Under the pieces are notes generated by a model that made no database searches, was not told where the DNA came from, and saw nothing but the letters and a program-made list of their open reading frames with translations. Position numbers and translations under genes: made by a program. A DNA stretch of 64,000 bases from Faucicola osloensis_C. GTDB taxonomy: Bacteria; Pseudomonadota; Gammaproteobacteria; Pseudomonadales; Moraxellaceae. The stretch covers positions 124,001 through 188,000 of the forward strand of contig JABAHL010000003.1 in assembly GCA_019353055.1 (NCBI GenBank). The letters are read 5' to 3'. Below are positions 45,283 through 54,036 of this stretch, one piece after another. Within the stretch, counting starts at the first letter, position 1; the number at the start of each line of letters is the position of its first letter.

Positions 45283-45828
45283 GCCCCAATCGACCATCAG
45301 GGTTTGCTTGGCTAAATTCACCTCGCCAATGGTCTGTTTGTGCCAAGGAATCAATCGTTCTTCGCCATCCACACTATCAGCAGTCGGCTCGACTACCATA
45401 ATGGCATGCGCCCCTGTTTCAAACAGCTCTTTTACCCGTCCTAAGATGACATTTTCTGACTGGCTAATCACCGTCAAACCAATCAAATCTGACCAATAAT
45501 ATTCGTCTTCTGCAAGCTCAGACAGATTATTTTTTTCTGCCCAAAGGCTCACGCCAAACATAGTTTCTGCGATATTACGGTCGGGCACTTCGTTAAGTTG
45601 CACCACGTAGCCTTTACCTTGTTGTCGCCAGTTTTTTACCGTTAAGGTCTTTTGACCCATGGCAGTATTGATGACCCAAGGCTGCATATGAAATATCGCT
45701 TCACGGTCTTCAGTAAAGCTAAATACCCATAGCCAGCCATGAATGCCATAAGGCTTTTTTAGCTCGCCGATTTTAAACAGCGATGCGTTAGCCTCATTGG
45801 TATGCAAGTCTGTCGGTTGTTTTGCCAT
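45271..45828 (-). CDS. rimM: Ribosome maturation factor RimM
   Basis: A 185-residue protein needed for 30S head assembly, binding S19. The N-terminal domain starts KIGELKKPYGIHGWLWVFSFTED, and the PRC-barrel domain begins EDEYYWSDLIGLTV at about residue 100 and ends LIPWHKQTIGEVNLAKQTLMVDW. It starts 34 bp after rpsP. Confidence 0.97.
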   Translation of the reverse strand: MAKQPTDLHTNEANASLFKIGELKKPYGIHGWLWVFSFTEDREAIFHMQPWVINTAMGQKTLTVKNWRQQGKGYVVQLNEVPDRNIAETMFGVSLWAEKNNLSELAEDEYYWSDLIGLTVISQSENVILGRVKELFETGAHAIMVVEPTADSVDGEERLIPWHKQTIGEVNLAKQTLMVDWGSDY

Positions 45829-45862
45829 ATTAAAGTCCGCTGTACTTAATTTTTATAAAAAA

Positions 45863-46120
45863 TTAAGCAGTTGCTTGTGCTTTGCTAGCTGCTTTAAATA
45901 AAGCGGCAACACGGTCAGAAGGTTGTGCACCTTTGTTGATCCATGCTTGGTAAGCGTCAGCGTTGATACGTACTGGCACTTCTTGACCTTGTGCTAGTGG
46001 GTTAAAGAACCCGATGTTTTCGATGTAACGACCGTCACGGGCATTGCGTGAGTCGGTTACCACGATTTGATAAAATGGGCGTTTTTTCGCACCACCGCGT
46101 TGTAAACGGATAACTACCAT
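45863..46120 (-). CDS. rpsP: 30S ribosomal protein S16
   Basis: An 85-residue protein beginning MVVIRLQRGGAKKRPFYQIV, the S16 signature. The IENIGFFNPLAQ and WINKGAQPSDRVAALFKAA motifs follow. It is the first gene of the rpsP-rimM-trmD-rplS operon; its promoter should be in the 46121-46300 region, where a weak TG-TAAACT extended -10 pattern is visible on the minus strand. Confidence 0.98.
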   Translation of the reverse strand: MVVIRLQRGGAKKRPFYQIVVTDSRNARDGRYIENIGFFNPLAQGQEVPVRINADAYQAWINKGAQPSDRVAALFKAASKAQATA

Positions 46121-46325
46121 AATGTTCTCTCTGTAAATGCAATCAATTGAATCTAGTTCAGTGGTTAGAGCCTAAAAGACCCAAACAATTGAAAAACAGC
46201 ATAAATACAGTTTTAGCAAAGTTTAGGTACACCAAAAAGGGCAGTAGTTTAGCATATTTTTATCAAAATCAATAGCTTTTTGGGGTAAATTTTGACTTTT
46301 TATAGTTAGCGCAAGTTTAATCACA
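46121..46325. other. Non-coding stretch upstream of rpsP
   Basis: No gene is seen. On the minus strand TATGCTAAACT (around 46235-46255) could be an extended -10 for rpsP, with only a poor -35. The rest of the rpsP-hisA gap is taken by a decayed antiporter fragment (46326-46498) and about 145 bp with nothing recognisable before hisA. Confidence 0.5.
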
Positions 46326-46498
46326 TTAAAGCGATGCCACCACCCACAGGTTACCAAGCGTATCGATACCAAAGCTCAGCAGTACCCTTAACGCAATCGC
46401 AGTCAGTAGCGCGCAGCTTTGTTGACATGGATGTTGTGCTCAAAGGCAATCGCCATGTACCCTACTATAAAAATCCCTGCTATCACCCTGTATAACAT
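46326..46498 (-). pseudogene. Remnant of an NhaD-type Na+/H+ antiporter gene (N-terminus)
   Basis: From an ATG at 46498 the minus strand reads VIAGIFIVGYMAIAFEHN and IHVNKAA, then hits a stop. After a two-base shift (in a CGCGC run near 46410) it continues ALLTAIALRVLLSFG and GNLWVVASL to a stop at 46326. The glycine-rich helix followed by FEH...NKAA is the typical start of ArsB/NhaD-type antiporters. The other ~400 residues are missing, so this is a dead fragment. Confidence 0.6.
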
Positions 46499-46644
46499 TA
46501 TCACGACCCCTGTTATGCTAATACCCACATGCAAAATATCTTAACCTTAGTTGGCATTATACGGTAAAATTATCGCCAAATTATAGCAACACGCATTTTG
46601 ACTAACCTAGCTCAATTTGCGCTAACCGACAACAGGACAACCCC

Positions 46645-47394
46645 ATGACGACGTTATCAACCACGCCAACTTTAATTATCCCTGCCATTGACCTCAAAGA
46701 CGGCAAATGTGTGCGCCTAAAACAAGGGCGTATGGAAGACGATACCGTATTTAGTGACGACCCTGTCGCAATGGCAAGCCGCTGGGTAAAAGAAGGTGCT
46801 CGACGCTTGCATTTGGTGGATTTAAATGGTGCTTTCGATGGTGTACCGGTGCATAAAGACGTCGTCACCGCGATTGCCAAAGCCTACCCAAATTTACCTA
46901 TTCAACTCGGTGGCGGTATCCGTAGCCTTGATACCATCCGTCATTATCTAGAAGCAGGTTTGACCTATATTATTATCGGTACCAAAGCAGTCGAACAACC
47001 TGAATTTGTTGAACAAGCGTGTCAGGAATTTGCCGGTCATATCATTGTGGGTATTGATGCCAAAGATGGCATGGTAGCGACGCATGGCTGGGCAAATGTG
47101 ACCGATGTCAAAGCGGTTGATTTGGCAAAACGCTTTGCCGATGCAGGCGTATCTTCTATCGTCTATACTGATATTGCGCGTGATGGCATGATGCAAGGCG
47201 TCAATGTCGAGCAAACGGTCAACTTGGCAAAAGAAGGCGGTATTCCGGTGATTGCCTCAGGTGGGGTGACGGATTTACAAGACATCGAAAATCTAAAACC
47301 CTACAGTGATTATCTTGAAGGCATCATTACAGGGCGTGCCATTTATGAAGGTACTCTCGATATTGCTGCGGCGCAGGTGCTTCTCGATAGCTAG
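46645..47394 (+). CDS. hisA: ProFAR isomerase (HisA)
   Basis: A 249-residue (beta/alpha)8 barrel that isomerises ProFAR to PRFAR in histidine synthesis. Catalytic Asp residues are in IPAIDLKDGKCVRLKQG (general base) and YTDIARDGMMQGVN. The phosphate loops GGGIRS and ASGGVTD, and VGIDAKDGMVATHGW, are clear. The last 21 bp including the stop are duplicated downstream. Confidence 0.98.
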   Translation: MTTLSTTPTLIIPAIDLKDGKCVRLKQGRMEDDTVFSDDPVAMASRWVKEGARRLHLVDLNGAFDGVPVHKDVVTAIAKAYPNLPIQLGGGIRSLDTIRHYLEAGLTYIIIGTKAVEQPEFVEQACQEFAGHIIVGIDAKDGMVATHGWANVTDVKAVDLAKRFADAGVSSIVYTDIARDGMMQGVNVEQTVNLAKEGGIPVIASGGVTDLQDIENLKPYSDYLEGIITGRAIYEGTLDIAAAQVLLDS

Positions 47395-47415
47395 CAGGCG
47401 CTACTCGATAGCTAA
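47374..47415 (+). repeat. 21-bp tandem duplication covering the hisA stop codon
   Basis: Two adjacent 21-bp units (47374-47394 and 47395-47415) differ at three positions. The first encodes the last six hisA codons and its TAG; the second is a non-coding copy ending in TAA in the same frame, so it would act as a back-up stop. Confidence 0.85.
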
Positions 47416-47422
47416 ATGACAT

Positions 47423-48040
47423 TTAATTCACTATATGACGGAAGGTCAGATTAATTCTACCTTCCGTTACTTTTTTGGTCTTAGGTAGGCTGTGTAACCA
47501 ATGGCGCTGGGTCTGTCCGCGCATGACAATCAGCTGTCCATTTTGCAAGGTAATCTCGGCTTTTTCCTTGCTGATGCGGTGCTTAAATACAAATTTACGG
47601 GTTGCCCCTAACGAGACAGACGCGATAATGGGTTCATTGCCCAGTTCGCTTTCATTATCAGCATGGTAGCCCATACCATCATCGCCTGTGGGGTAATAAT
47701 TAAACAAACAGGCGTTAAAATTTGCGCTCATATGTTGCTCAGCCAGCAACAATTCTATGTGCTGTTTTAATGCCAAAACCTCCGCTGTCCAAGGCGTTGC
47801 CGTCTTGCGTTGTCCAGAATAGTGATAATCGTTTTCACTCATCCACACGATTTGGCGGTGGGTGACATGGGTTTTGCCAAAAATTGTAACCACGTCATGC
47901 TGCCAAGGTAGCTGCGTTAAAAAATGCCGATAAAGCGCATTGGGCTCATCAGCGGGGCTGTCAAAAACCTGCCCAAAATCATTGACAATGCCATCGTAGG
48001 GTAATAAATTCTCATTGGGATTGGCGGCAAATAATGTCAT
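47423..48040 (-). CDS. AlkB-like 2-oxoglutarate/Fe(II) DNA repair dioxygenase
   Basis: A 205-residue oxygenase that would remove alkyl groups from bases oxidatively. The iron site is the H-x-D of MGYHADNESELG (about residue 130) with the distal His in RHWLHSLPKTKK. The 2-oxoglutarate-binding Arg is near the C-terminus in EGRINLTFRHI. The NACLFNYYPTGDDGMGYHAD block is that of ALKBH2/3-like bacterial proteins rather than E. coli AlkB. It begins 1 bp after the upstream hydrolase gene. Confidence 0.9.
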   Translation of the reverse strand: MTLFAANPNENLLPYDGIVNDFGQVFDSPADEPNALYRHFLTQLPWQHDVVTIFGKTHVTHRQIVWMSENDYHYSGQRKTATPWTAEVLALKQHIELLLAEQHMSANFNACLFNYYPTGDDGMGYHADNESELGNEPIIASVSLGATRKFVFKHRISKEKAEITLQNGQLIVMRGQTQRHWLHSLPKTKKVTEGRINLTFRHIVN

Positions 48041-48041
48041 G

Positions 48042-48914
48042 TTAGCTTGGCAAATTCAGCTTTTGAAAAATGAGCTTGGCGCATAATTCTGGTGCTTCAA
48101 TTGGCAGTAAATGTCCATAGTCATTGAGCACCGTTATTTGCTCATTGGGCACGAATTTATCCCACATCTGGCGTACTTGCTGACTGATAAACATCGACGG
48201 CTTACCGATGATTAACTGCACAGGCACTTTGTTGTCGGCAATAAGCTGTTGTAATGGTTTCATAATCAGCGGTGTGCCAAAATAATTGGCGAGTTCTTGC
48301 TTGGGTGAAAAACGTAGCGTGAGTTCAGCTGATTGACCTGGCTCTAAACTATTTTTGGCATAGGTTAAAAGGTGTTCATCGGTGATACGTTTGTATGCTT
48401 TATGACGGCGAAGAAACTGATAATACGCATCCACACTGTCCCAGTCGGCTTGTTTGACTTGGGTGCTTTTAAAGGGTTCTCGGGTCATTTTCACCATACG
48501 TGGCACCAGACTATAAAGCTTGCCTTGCTGGTTGGTAAAGGTGACAGGCTCAAGCAAATAAAGCGCGCTAAACAAATCTGGGCGTTTGGCAGCCGCCATG
48601 GTGGTGGCAGTTGCCCCTTGTGAATGCCCGATACCGATGATTGGTTTGTCCTGTGTTTTTTGCAAAAATTCAATTAAGACATCCGCATCTTCTTCACGAG
48701 TCAGTTTGTCCGCGGTCGGTTTATCGTACCATTCGCCCCGCATGGTCAGCGCGGTGATGTTAAGATGTTGCGCCAAGTCGCTCAAGAGTGGCTCATAGAC
48801 GCCTAAGGCAAAGCCATTACCGCCGTAAAAATGGGCAGTCTGGCTGGCGGCAGGGTTTTTGATGTTATAGTATTTGGCGTTTTTGCCATTTAGCTTGATG
48901 CGTTGTTCTTCCAT
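48042..48914 (-). CDS. Alpha/beta hydrolase
   Basis: A 290-residue protein. The oxyanion/early segment AHFYGGNGFALGVYEPLLSDL, the nucleophile elbow GIGHSQGATATT (Ser at about residue 99) and the late His in LNDYGHLLPIEAP support the fold and triad. Its sequence does not identify a substrate; lipase/esterase activity is possible. It is probably co-transcribed with the AlkB-like gene 1 bp downstream. Confidence 0.85.
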   Translation of the reverse strand: MEEQRIKLNGKNAKYYNIKNPAASQTAHFYGGNGFALGVYEPLLSDLAQHLNITALTMRGEWYDKPTADKLTREEDADVLIEFLQKTQDKPIIGIGHSQGATATTMAAAKRPDLFSALYLLEPVTFTNQQGKLYSLVPRMVKMTREPFKSTQVKQADWDSVDAYYQFLRRHKAYKRITDEHLLTYAKNSLEPGQSAELTLRFSPKQELANYFGTPLIMKPLQQLIADNKVPVQLIIGKPSMFISQQVRQMWDKFVPNEQITVLNDYGHLLPIEAPELCAKLIFQKLNLPS

Positions 48915-49077
48915 GCCAATTGTCCTAATTACTCACTTTTTTAGCCACTTTTTAGTGACTAAAAGGTGACTTGATTATAAGACCCAGTGAAAAGTTATGA
49001 CTAAGCCTTTTGTGACTTAGCATTCACCCTTGCCCTTGGGTTATATCAAATCTAGCGTAAGTTAGCACTGCCTTTAT

Positions 49078-50943
49078 TTAATCATCTTCGCCAAGAAAAC
49101 CGCCACTTTGTCTTGCCCATAATTTGGCATACACGCCATTTTGAGCTAAGAGCTGGGCATGGCTACCTTGCTCGACGATTTGCCCTCTATCCATCACCAC
49201 CAATCTATCCATCGAAGCAATTGTCGATAATCGGTGGGCAATCGCAATCACGGTCTTGCCTGCCATCATATCGTTAAGGCTGTCAGTGATGGCGTATTCC
49301 ACTTCGCTATCGAGTGCTGAAGTCGCTTCATCGAGCAGCAAAATCGGGGCATTTTTGAGCATCACACGGGCGATGGCAATGCGCTGGCGTTGTCCGCCCG
49401 AGAGTTTGACCCCTCGTTCACCGACTTGGGTATCCAAGCCGACATTGCCTTTGGCGTCACTTAAATGTTGGATAAACTCCCACGCATGCGCTTGTTTGGC
49501 GGCGCTGATGATTTCTTCATCGGTGGCATCTGGGCGACCATAGGCAATATTTTCTCGCACGGTGCGGTGCAGTAGTGAGGTATCTTGGGTGACCATGCCG
49601 ATTTGTTGGCGTAAGCTCTCTTGGGTGACATCGCTGATATTTTGATTATCAATCAAAATCGCGCCACCATCGACATCATAGAAACGCAGTAGCAAATTCA
49701 CCAAGGTTGATTTACCTGCCCCAGAGCGTCCCACTAGACCGATTTTTTCACCTGCTTTAATCTCAAGGTTAAAGTCATCAAGTAGTTTTTGCTTGGCATC
49801 GGCGTCATTGGTTTTATTGCCACTGCGACCATAATTAAAATCGACATGGCTAAAGTTGATTTCGCCTTGCGTGATGATTAAATCCCTAGCGTTGGGCTTA
49901 TCTACCACGGTATGCGGTTTTGACAAGGTTTTCATGCCGTCCTGCACGGTACCGATATTCTCAAACAATGCCGCCGTTTGCCACATTATCCAGTGGGTCA
50001 AGCCGTTAAGACGCATCGCCATCGCAGTCGCTGCCGCAATCGCCCCCACGCTCAGGCCGTTGTAATACCACAGGTACAAGCCGAGGGCTACCGTAGAACC
50101 GACCAACACCACATTAATCAAATGATTAACCAGCTCAAGGCGAGACACCCAGCGCATTTGCTCATGCACCGTACCCAAAAACTGGCTCATTGCATCTTTG
50201 GCATAGGTCAGCTCACGGCGAGAGTGGCTAAATAATTTTACGGTCGTGATATTGGCATACGCGTCCGTAATCCGCCCGGTCATCAAGGCACGCGCATCGG
50301 CTTGGCGACTGGCAGAGTTTTTAAGCTTGGGGATAAAATACGCCACAGTGGCAAAGAACATCACCATCCATAATAGAAATGGGATGAGTAACCAACCGTC
50401 CAGGTGAAATAAAATAATGCCACTACTGACAAAATACACCAATACATACACCAGCATATCGGCAATGGTCATAATGGTATCGCGCACCGCAAGCGCGGTT
50501 TGCATCACCTTGGCAGACACCCGACCGGAAAACTCGTCTTGATAAAACTGCATGGATTGACCGAGCATTTGACGGTGAAAACGCCAACGCATCTGCATCG
50601 GGAACACACCTTGCAAAGTCTGAAAATGAATCAGCGAGCTTAACCCAACCAAAATCGGGCTGACCACCAACACGGCCGCCATCATTAGCAAACTATCGCC
50701 TTTTTCTGTCCACAGATTAGCGGGCGTATAAGCACCCAGCCAGTTGACGATATCGCCAATCCACTTGTACAGTAGCGACTCATACACGCCTATCAAGCCT
50801 GTCAAGAACATGAAGGCAAAAATCCAACCGCGCAGACCCTTGGTACACGCCCACAGAAACTTCAAAAAATTATCCGTCGGTAAGTTGTAATTGTCTTCTG
50901 GATAGACTTCCAGACGATTTTCAAAAAAACGAAATAAACCCAT
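49078..50943 (-). CDS. ABC exporter, fused permease and ATPase (MsbA/multidrug type)
   Basis: A 621-residue half-transporter. Six transmembrane helices occupy about residues 35-320, followed by the nucleotide-binding domain: Walker A GLVGRSGAGKST at about residue 409, Q-loop GMVTQDTSLLH, signature KLSGGQRQR, Walker B ILLLDEATSALD and the H-loop AIAHRLSTI. A homodimer would export lipids or drugs; the cargo is unknown. Helix lengths and start (MGLFRFFENRLEVYP) are typical of the 'YP' Moraxellaceae/Pseudomonas subgroup. It is a single gene. Confidence 0.92.
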   Translation of the reverse strand: MGLFRFFENRLEVYPEDNYNLPTDNFLKFLWACTKGLRGWIFAFMFLTGLIGVYESLLYKWIGDIVNWLGAYTPANLWTEKGDSLLMMAAVLVVSPILVGLSSLIHFQTLQGVFPMQMRWRFHRQMLGQSMQFYQDEFSGRVSAKVMQTALAVRDTIMTIADMLVYVLVYFVSSGIILFHLDGWLLIPFLLWMVMFFATVAYFIPKLKNSASRQADARALMTGRITDAYANITTVKLFSHSRRELTYAKDAMSQFLGTVHEQMRWVSRLELVNHLINVVLVGSTVALGLYLWYYNGLSVGAIAAATAMAMRLNGLTHWIMWQTAALFENIGTVQDGMKTLSKPHTVVDKPNARDLIITQGEINFSHVDFNYGRSGNKTNDADAKQKLLDDFNLEIKAGEKIGLVGRSGAGKSTLVNLLLRFYDVDGGAILIDNQNISDVTQESLRQQIGMVTQDTSLLHRTVRENIAYGRPDATDEEIISAAKQAHAWEFIQHLSDAKGNVGLDTQVGERGVKLSGGQRQRIAIARVMLKNAPILLLDEATSALDSEVEYAITDSLNDMMAGKTVIAIAHRLSTIASMDRLVVMDRGQIVEQGSHAQLLAQNGVYAKLWARQSGGFLGEDD

Positions 50944-51321
50944 AATTGATTATCAGTAGTTTAAAATTATCTGTGTTATTTTAGCAGATATTGAGGATTG
51001 ATAGCAGGGTTGCTGACGGCGAGCTACAATCCTTTACATACAAGTAAACAATTTTCAACTTAATCCTTGAGCGGTAGTTATCAAAACTTTTTTATCACCA
51101 TAAAAAAGCCATTATCCTAGAATAATGGCTTTTTTTGAGGCTTTTTTTGCTACTTATTCAGCCGCTACAATATTGGGTAAAAGTGCAAAAATAAAGCAAT
51201 ACAAATGACATTCTTATCAAGCCTTATAAAGCTTGCGCGATACATTTTTGCGCCAGATTCTTTTTTCAATAAATTGATGATAAGGCAAATTTACTGCGGT
51301 TAATTTGCCTTTTTTTATCCA
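50944..51321. other. Gene-free stretch between ygiD-like and ABC exporter genes
   Basis: No gene is apparent. It contains two hairpins: 51103-51133 (AAAAAGCCATTAT / ATAATGGCTTTTT, bidirectional terminator type) and 51284-51316 (GGCAAATT / AATTTGCC followed by T7 on + strand). The first can end minus-strand transcription from the ygiD-like gene. Confidence 0.7.
51103..51133. terminator. Terminator-type hairpin upstream of the ABC exporter gene
   Basis: AGCCATTAT / ATAATGGCT stem with a 6-nt loop, A-run on the left and T-run on the right, giving a symmetric bidirectional terminator. Confidence 0.8.
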
Positions 51322-52128
51322 CTAATCAAACCGATAAATATCCATGCCCAGATTGTAGTGAGCAAAGCTTTCATGCACCACCGACATCACATCCCCTGCG
51401 CCCCGCGCAAAAAATACAGGCAGTAAATGTTCGGGCGTTGGGTGATTGTGGCGCGCCAAGCTATGCGTCTGCCAATCAAACATCGTTTTGTCATTGGCTT
51501 TTAGCTGATCTATTATCCAGTATTTAAAGGTTTTGGCTTGCGGCTCAATCTGTTGACTGTTAAAACGCACATTGTATAAGTTATGAGTAATACTGCCCGA
51601 TGCCACAATCAACACCCCTTGTTGCCGTAGCGGCGCAAACAACTGCCCAAGCTGATACAACTGACTAGGGCTAAACCCGTGTGGCAACGACACCTGCACG
51701 ATTGGCACATCGGCATTGGGGTACATGTGTAGCAGCGGTGTCCAGACACCATGATCAAATGGTTGATTGTCGACCACTTTAACCGCCACTTGCATTTGCG
51801 TTAGCTGCTTAGCGATACTTTGCGCAGCAGCTGGATGACCGGCTGCTGGGTACTGGATTTCAAATAACGCCTTAGGAAAACCCCCAAAATCATGCCAAGT
51901 GCGGGGGGCTGGATTGGCGTTGATCAGCCACTCGCCACTTTCCCAGTGTGCCGACATGATGATGATAAGCCTAGGCTTGGGCAAATCTGCACCGAGCTGA
52001 CGCAGCGCCTGAGTAAATGGCGTATCTTCGATCGCAATCGTCGGTGCGCCATGCGAGATAAATAAACTCGGCAGCGTTGGCTCGTCAATGCTTGCGCCTA
52101 ATACATCGGTTAATGTTAAACCCTTCAT
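51322..52128 (-). CDS. YgiD-like extradiol ring-cleavage dioxygenase (LigB family)
   Basis: A 268-residue dioxygenase of the 4,5-DOPA-extradiol type. Metal-ligand and catalytic His residues are seen in FISHGAPTIAIED, IIMSAHWESGEW, FDHGVWTPLLHMYP and ASGSITHNLYN. The physiological substrate is unknown, probably a catechol. It is in line with the doxX gene upstream (about 53 bp) and faces a divergent LysR regulator. Confidence 0.92.
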   Translation of the reverse strand: MKGLTLTDVLGASIDEPTLPSLFISHGAPTIAIEDTPFTQALRQLGADLPKPRLIIIMSAHWESGEWLINANPAPRTWHDFGGFPKALFEIQYPAAGHPAAAQSIAKQLTQMQVAVKVVDNQPFDHGVWTPLLHMYPNADVPIVQVSLPHGFSPSQLYQLGQLFAPLRQQGVLIVASGSITHNLYNVRFNSQQIEPQAKTFKYWIIDQLKANDKTMFDWQTHSLARHNHPTPEHLLPVFFARGAGDVMSVVHESFAHYNLGMDIYRFD

Positions 52129-52143
52129 GGCGACCTCCTATTG

Positions 52144-52186
52144 TTATCACCTAAGATTCTTATTACCTAAAATTTTATTACCTAAG
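52144..52186 (-). repeat. Three imperfect ~15-bp tandem repeats at the doxX stop
   Basis: The minus strand carries three consecutive units of the type CTTAGGTAATAA(A/G)AAT, starting in the doxX stop codon (TAG at 52184-52182) and running toward the ygiD-like start. Each unit contains TAG and TAA triplets. Confidence 0.8.
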
Positions 52187-52586
52187 TACTGACAGTTTGT
52201 CCGCGATTATCAATGGAGAAAGCACCCGCGCCTGCGACAGATAAGTACAAGAAAGCAAAGCTATATAGCACAGCGGCTTCCCCTTGGTTGAGCAGTGGCA
52301 ACCAAAAATTATCCATGCCCGCGTGCATCATAAAGTATGCCACCGCCATTTGACCTGACAGAATAAAAGCGACAGAACGCGTGAACCAACCCAAAATCAA
52401 TAACACGCCACCGACCAATTCTAACACGCCTGCTAAGCCCATCAGCGAAAACAATTGCAAGCCATCAAACATCGCCACATGCGGCACCCCAAATAATTTT
52501 GCCATACCATGTAGCATAAAGGTGTAGCCCAGTGCAATGCGAAGCAAGCCAAGTACATAAGGTTGGTATCGAGAAACATTGTTCAT
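52182..52586 (-). CDS. DoxX family membrane protein
   Basis: A 134-residue protein with four predicted membrane helices. The family signature GLLRIALGYTFMLHGMAKLFG is at about residues 14-34, followed by MGLAGVLELVGGVLLILGWFTR. DoxX proteins are linked to redox or quinone functions, but a specific reaction is not known for this type. It pairs with the ygiD-like gene. Confidence 0.92.
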   Translation of the reverse strand: MNNVSRYQPYVLGLLRIALGYTFMLHGMAKLFGVPHVAMFDGLQLFSLMGLAGVLELVGGVLLILGWFTRSVAFILSGQMAVAYFMMHAGMDNFWLPLLNQGEAAVLYSFAFLYLSVAGAGAFSIDNRGQTVST

Positions 52587-52642
52587 TGTTGTGTCCTATT
52601 AGTCTAAAGTTAAAGTCATGAATATATGTGATGACGCCATTA

Positions 52643-52686
52643 TATTGATATCTTATTAAGAGAAAAACACATAAGATATTGATATA
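52643..52686. promoter_or_regulatory. Candidate LysR operator between doxX and lysR-type gene
   Basis: ATATCTTAT (52648-52656) and ATAAGATAT (52671-52679) are a perfect 9-bp inverted repeat. ATATTGATAT is also repeated directly on both sides. The location between divergent genes fits binding by the adjacent LysR-type protein. Confidence 0.5.
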
Positions 52687-52766
52687 TTATTTCTTATTAG
52701 TTGATAATTGAAATGACGCATTCAAGCGTTAATTCACTGGAAGCATTAACTCACTGAAGGATACGC

Positions 52767-53615
52767 ATGGATACGCTCAAAAGCTTGCAAGTGTTTCGCA
52801 CCATTGTAGAAAAAGGCAGTTTTACCAAAGCCGCTGATGCACTCGATATATCGCTTGCCATGACCAGCAAACACTTACAACACCTTGAAGCCTATGTGCA
52901 AGCCAAGCTGTTACATCGTAACAACCGTAATTTGAGCCTTACTGAAGTCGGTCAACAATACTACGCAGAAGCGGTACACGCCCTAGATATTTTGCAGCAG
53001 GCAAAAACCAAGGCACATGATGGCAGTGTATTGCCAGAAGGAAAACTGAGAATCATTGCACCGGTATGGTTTGCCACGCCCTATTTTGTCAATCTGCTTG
53101 CCAAATTCCAGCAAGATTATCCCAAAATTGCGCTAACAGTTGATTTGGAAAATCGCTTCACCGATTTGATTGCTGAGGGCTATGACCTAGCCCTGCGAGT
53201 AGTCAATACGCCACAAGATAATTTAATTGTCAAACCGCTCGGTAAAATAGATTTTTATTATGTCGCAAGTCCGCGTTTTCTTGCGCAGCACGAGCCGCCT
53301 ACGTCTGCAGAGGCGCTCAGTAACCTGCCAGGGATTTTACCCAACTATACGCACATGGCAACCACACTCAAACCCTATAACAGCAGTAATAACACCGTGA
53401 TGATGGCACAGATGGCGCTGACAGGCATGGGCGCTGCGATATTGCCCGAATGGCTGATTGAGGATGAGATTGCGCAAGGACGACTGGTCAAATTGTTTGA
53501 GCAGCCATTTAGTAGCGTATCAATCTATGCGGTCTATATGAATCGAGCATTTTTAAATTTAAAAATACGCTTATTAATTGATTTTTTGGGGGATAATTTA
53601 ATAAAAAACGGTTAG
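52767..53615 (+). CDS. LysR-type transcriptional regulator
   Basis: A 282-residue regulator. The N-terminal winged helix-turn-helix (LQVFRTIVEKGSFTKAADALDISLAMTSKHLQHLE, split across residues 7-41) is typical of the LysR/CrgA group. A periplasmic-binding-type effector domain follows from about residue 90 (GKLRIIAPVWFATPYF). It is divergent from doxX-ygiD, so it probably controls these genes; the effector may be a phenolic or quinone compound. Confidence 0.93.
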   Translation: MDTLKSLQVFRTIVEKGSFTKAADALDISLAMTSKHLQHLEAYVQAKLLHRNNRNLSLTEVGQQYYAEAVHALDILQQAKTKAHDGSVLPEGKLRIIAPVWFATPYFVNLLAKFQQDYPKIALTVDLENRFTDLIAEGYDLALRVVNTPQDNLIVKPLGKIDFYYVASPRFLAQHEPPTSAEALSNLPGILPNYTHMATTLKPYNSSNNTVMMAQMALTGMGAAILPEWLIEDEIAQGRLVKLFEQPFSSVSIYAVYMNRAFLNLKIRLLIDFLGDNLIKNG

Positions 53616-53862
53616 CGTAAAAAACGATTAGCCTGTTAACTTTTTTATCCTTTAGGTCATGAGCTTTAGGGTCAAGTAATCAACGAAGCAGATATCCGAC
53701 TGGTTCGGGTTGTTTGAATTGTACAAGTTGGGTATTGACTATTGCTATTAGTATGCGCATTATCTGATGATGTATTGCAATAATTTTTAATAAAAATAAT
53801 TTTAATATAACAACAATTTAGTAGAAAAATATTCGTTTAATGTTTCACCAAAATATTTCTCT
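53616..53862. other. AT-rich non-coding stretch before the Anbu operon control region
   Basis: No gene is seen between lysR-type gene and the ATP-grasp start (53616-54149). The stretch is strongly AT-rich. Its 3' part holds the NtrC-like site and sigma54 promoter listed separately, and an inverted repeat TTGATAAAT (54044-54052) / ATTTATCAA (54078-54086) at the predicted transcription start. Confidence 0.7.
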
Positions 53863-53879
53863 TGCATCAATTTGGTTCA
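53863..53879 (+). promoter_or_regulatory. NtrC-like enhancer site
   Basis: TGCATCAATTTGGTTCA matches the NtrC dyad TGCACC-N5-GGTGCA at 10 of 12 defined positions. It is about 158 bp upstream of a sigma54-type promoter, the usual enhancer distance. Additional half-sites GCACCAA (53927-53933) and TTGGTGC (53954-53960) lie between. Confidence 0.55.
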
Positions 53880-54020
53880 TGTCATGATTTTTATGCGCTT
53901 ATGGCATAGATTGTTTGTTTTACACGGCACCAACTTCAATAATTCGATTAATTTTGGTGCGAAATTGAGCGATTTTTAATCTATTTTTCAACTATTTAAC
54001 TTTTTTTACTTTGTTTTTTT

Positions 54021-54036
54021 TGGCACGAAACTTGAT
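54021..54036 (+). promoter_or_regulatory. sigma54 (RpoN) promoter of the Anbu operon
   Basis: TGGCACGAAACTTGAT matches the consensus TGGCACG-N4-TTGCW at all positions except the C of TTGC. The -24 GG and -12 G are correctly spaced. The predicted start near 54048 leaves about 100 nt of leader before the ATG at 54150. Confidence 0.7.

Noticed and set aside
51284..51316. Hairpin with T-run on + strand as a terminator
   Set aside because: No + strand gene lies upstream of it; on the minus strand the following bases are not T-rich. Mentioned only as part of the spacer.
53901..53915. TGGCAT...TTG as a second sigma54 promoter
   Set aside because: The spacing between the -24 and -12 elements is wrong by about two bases.
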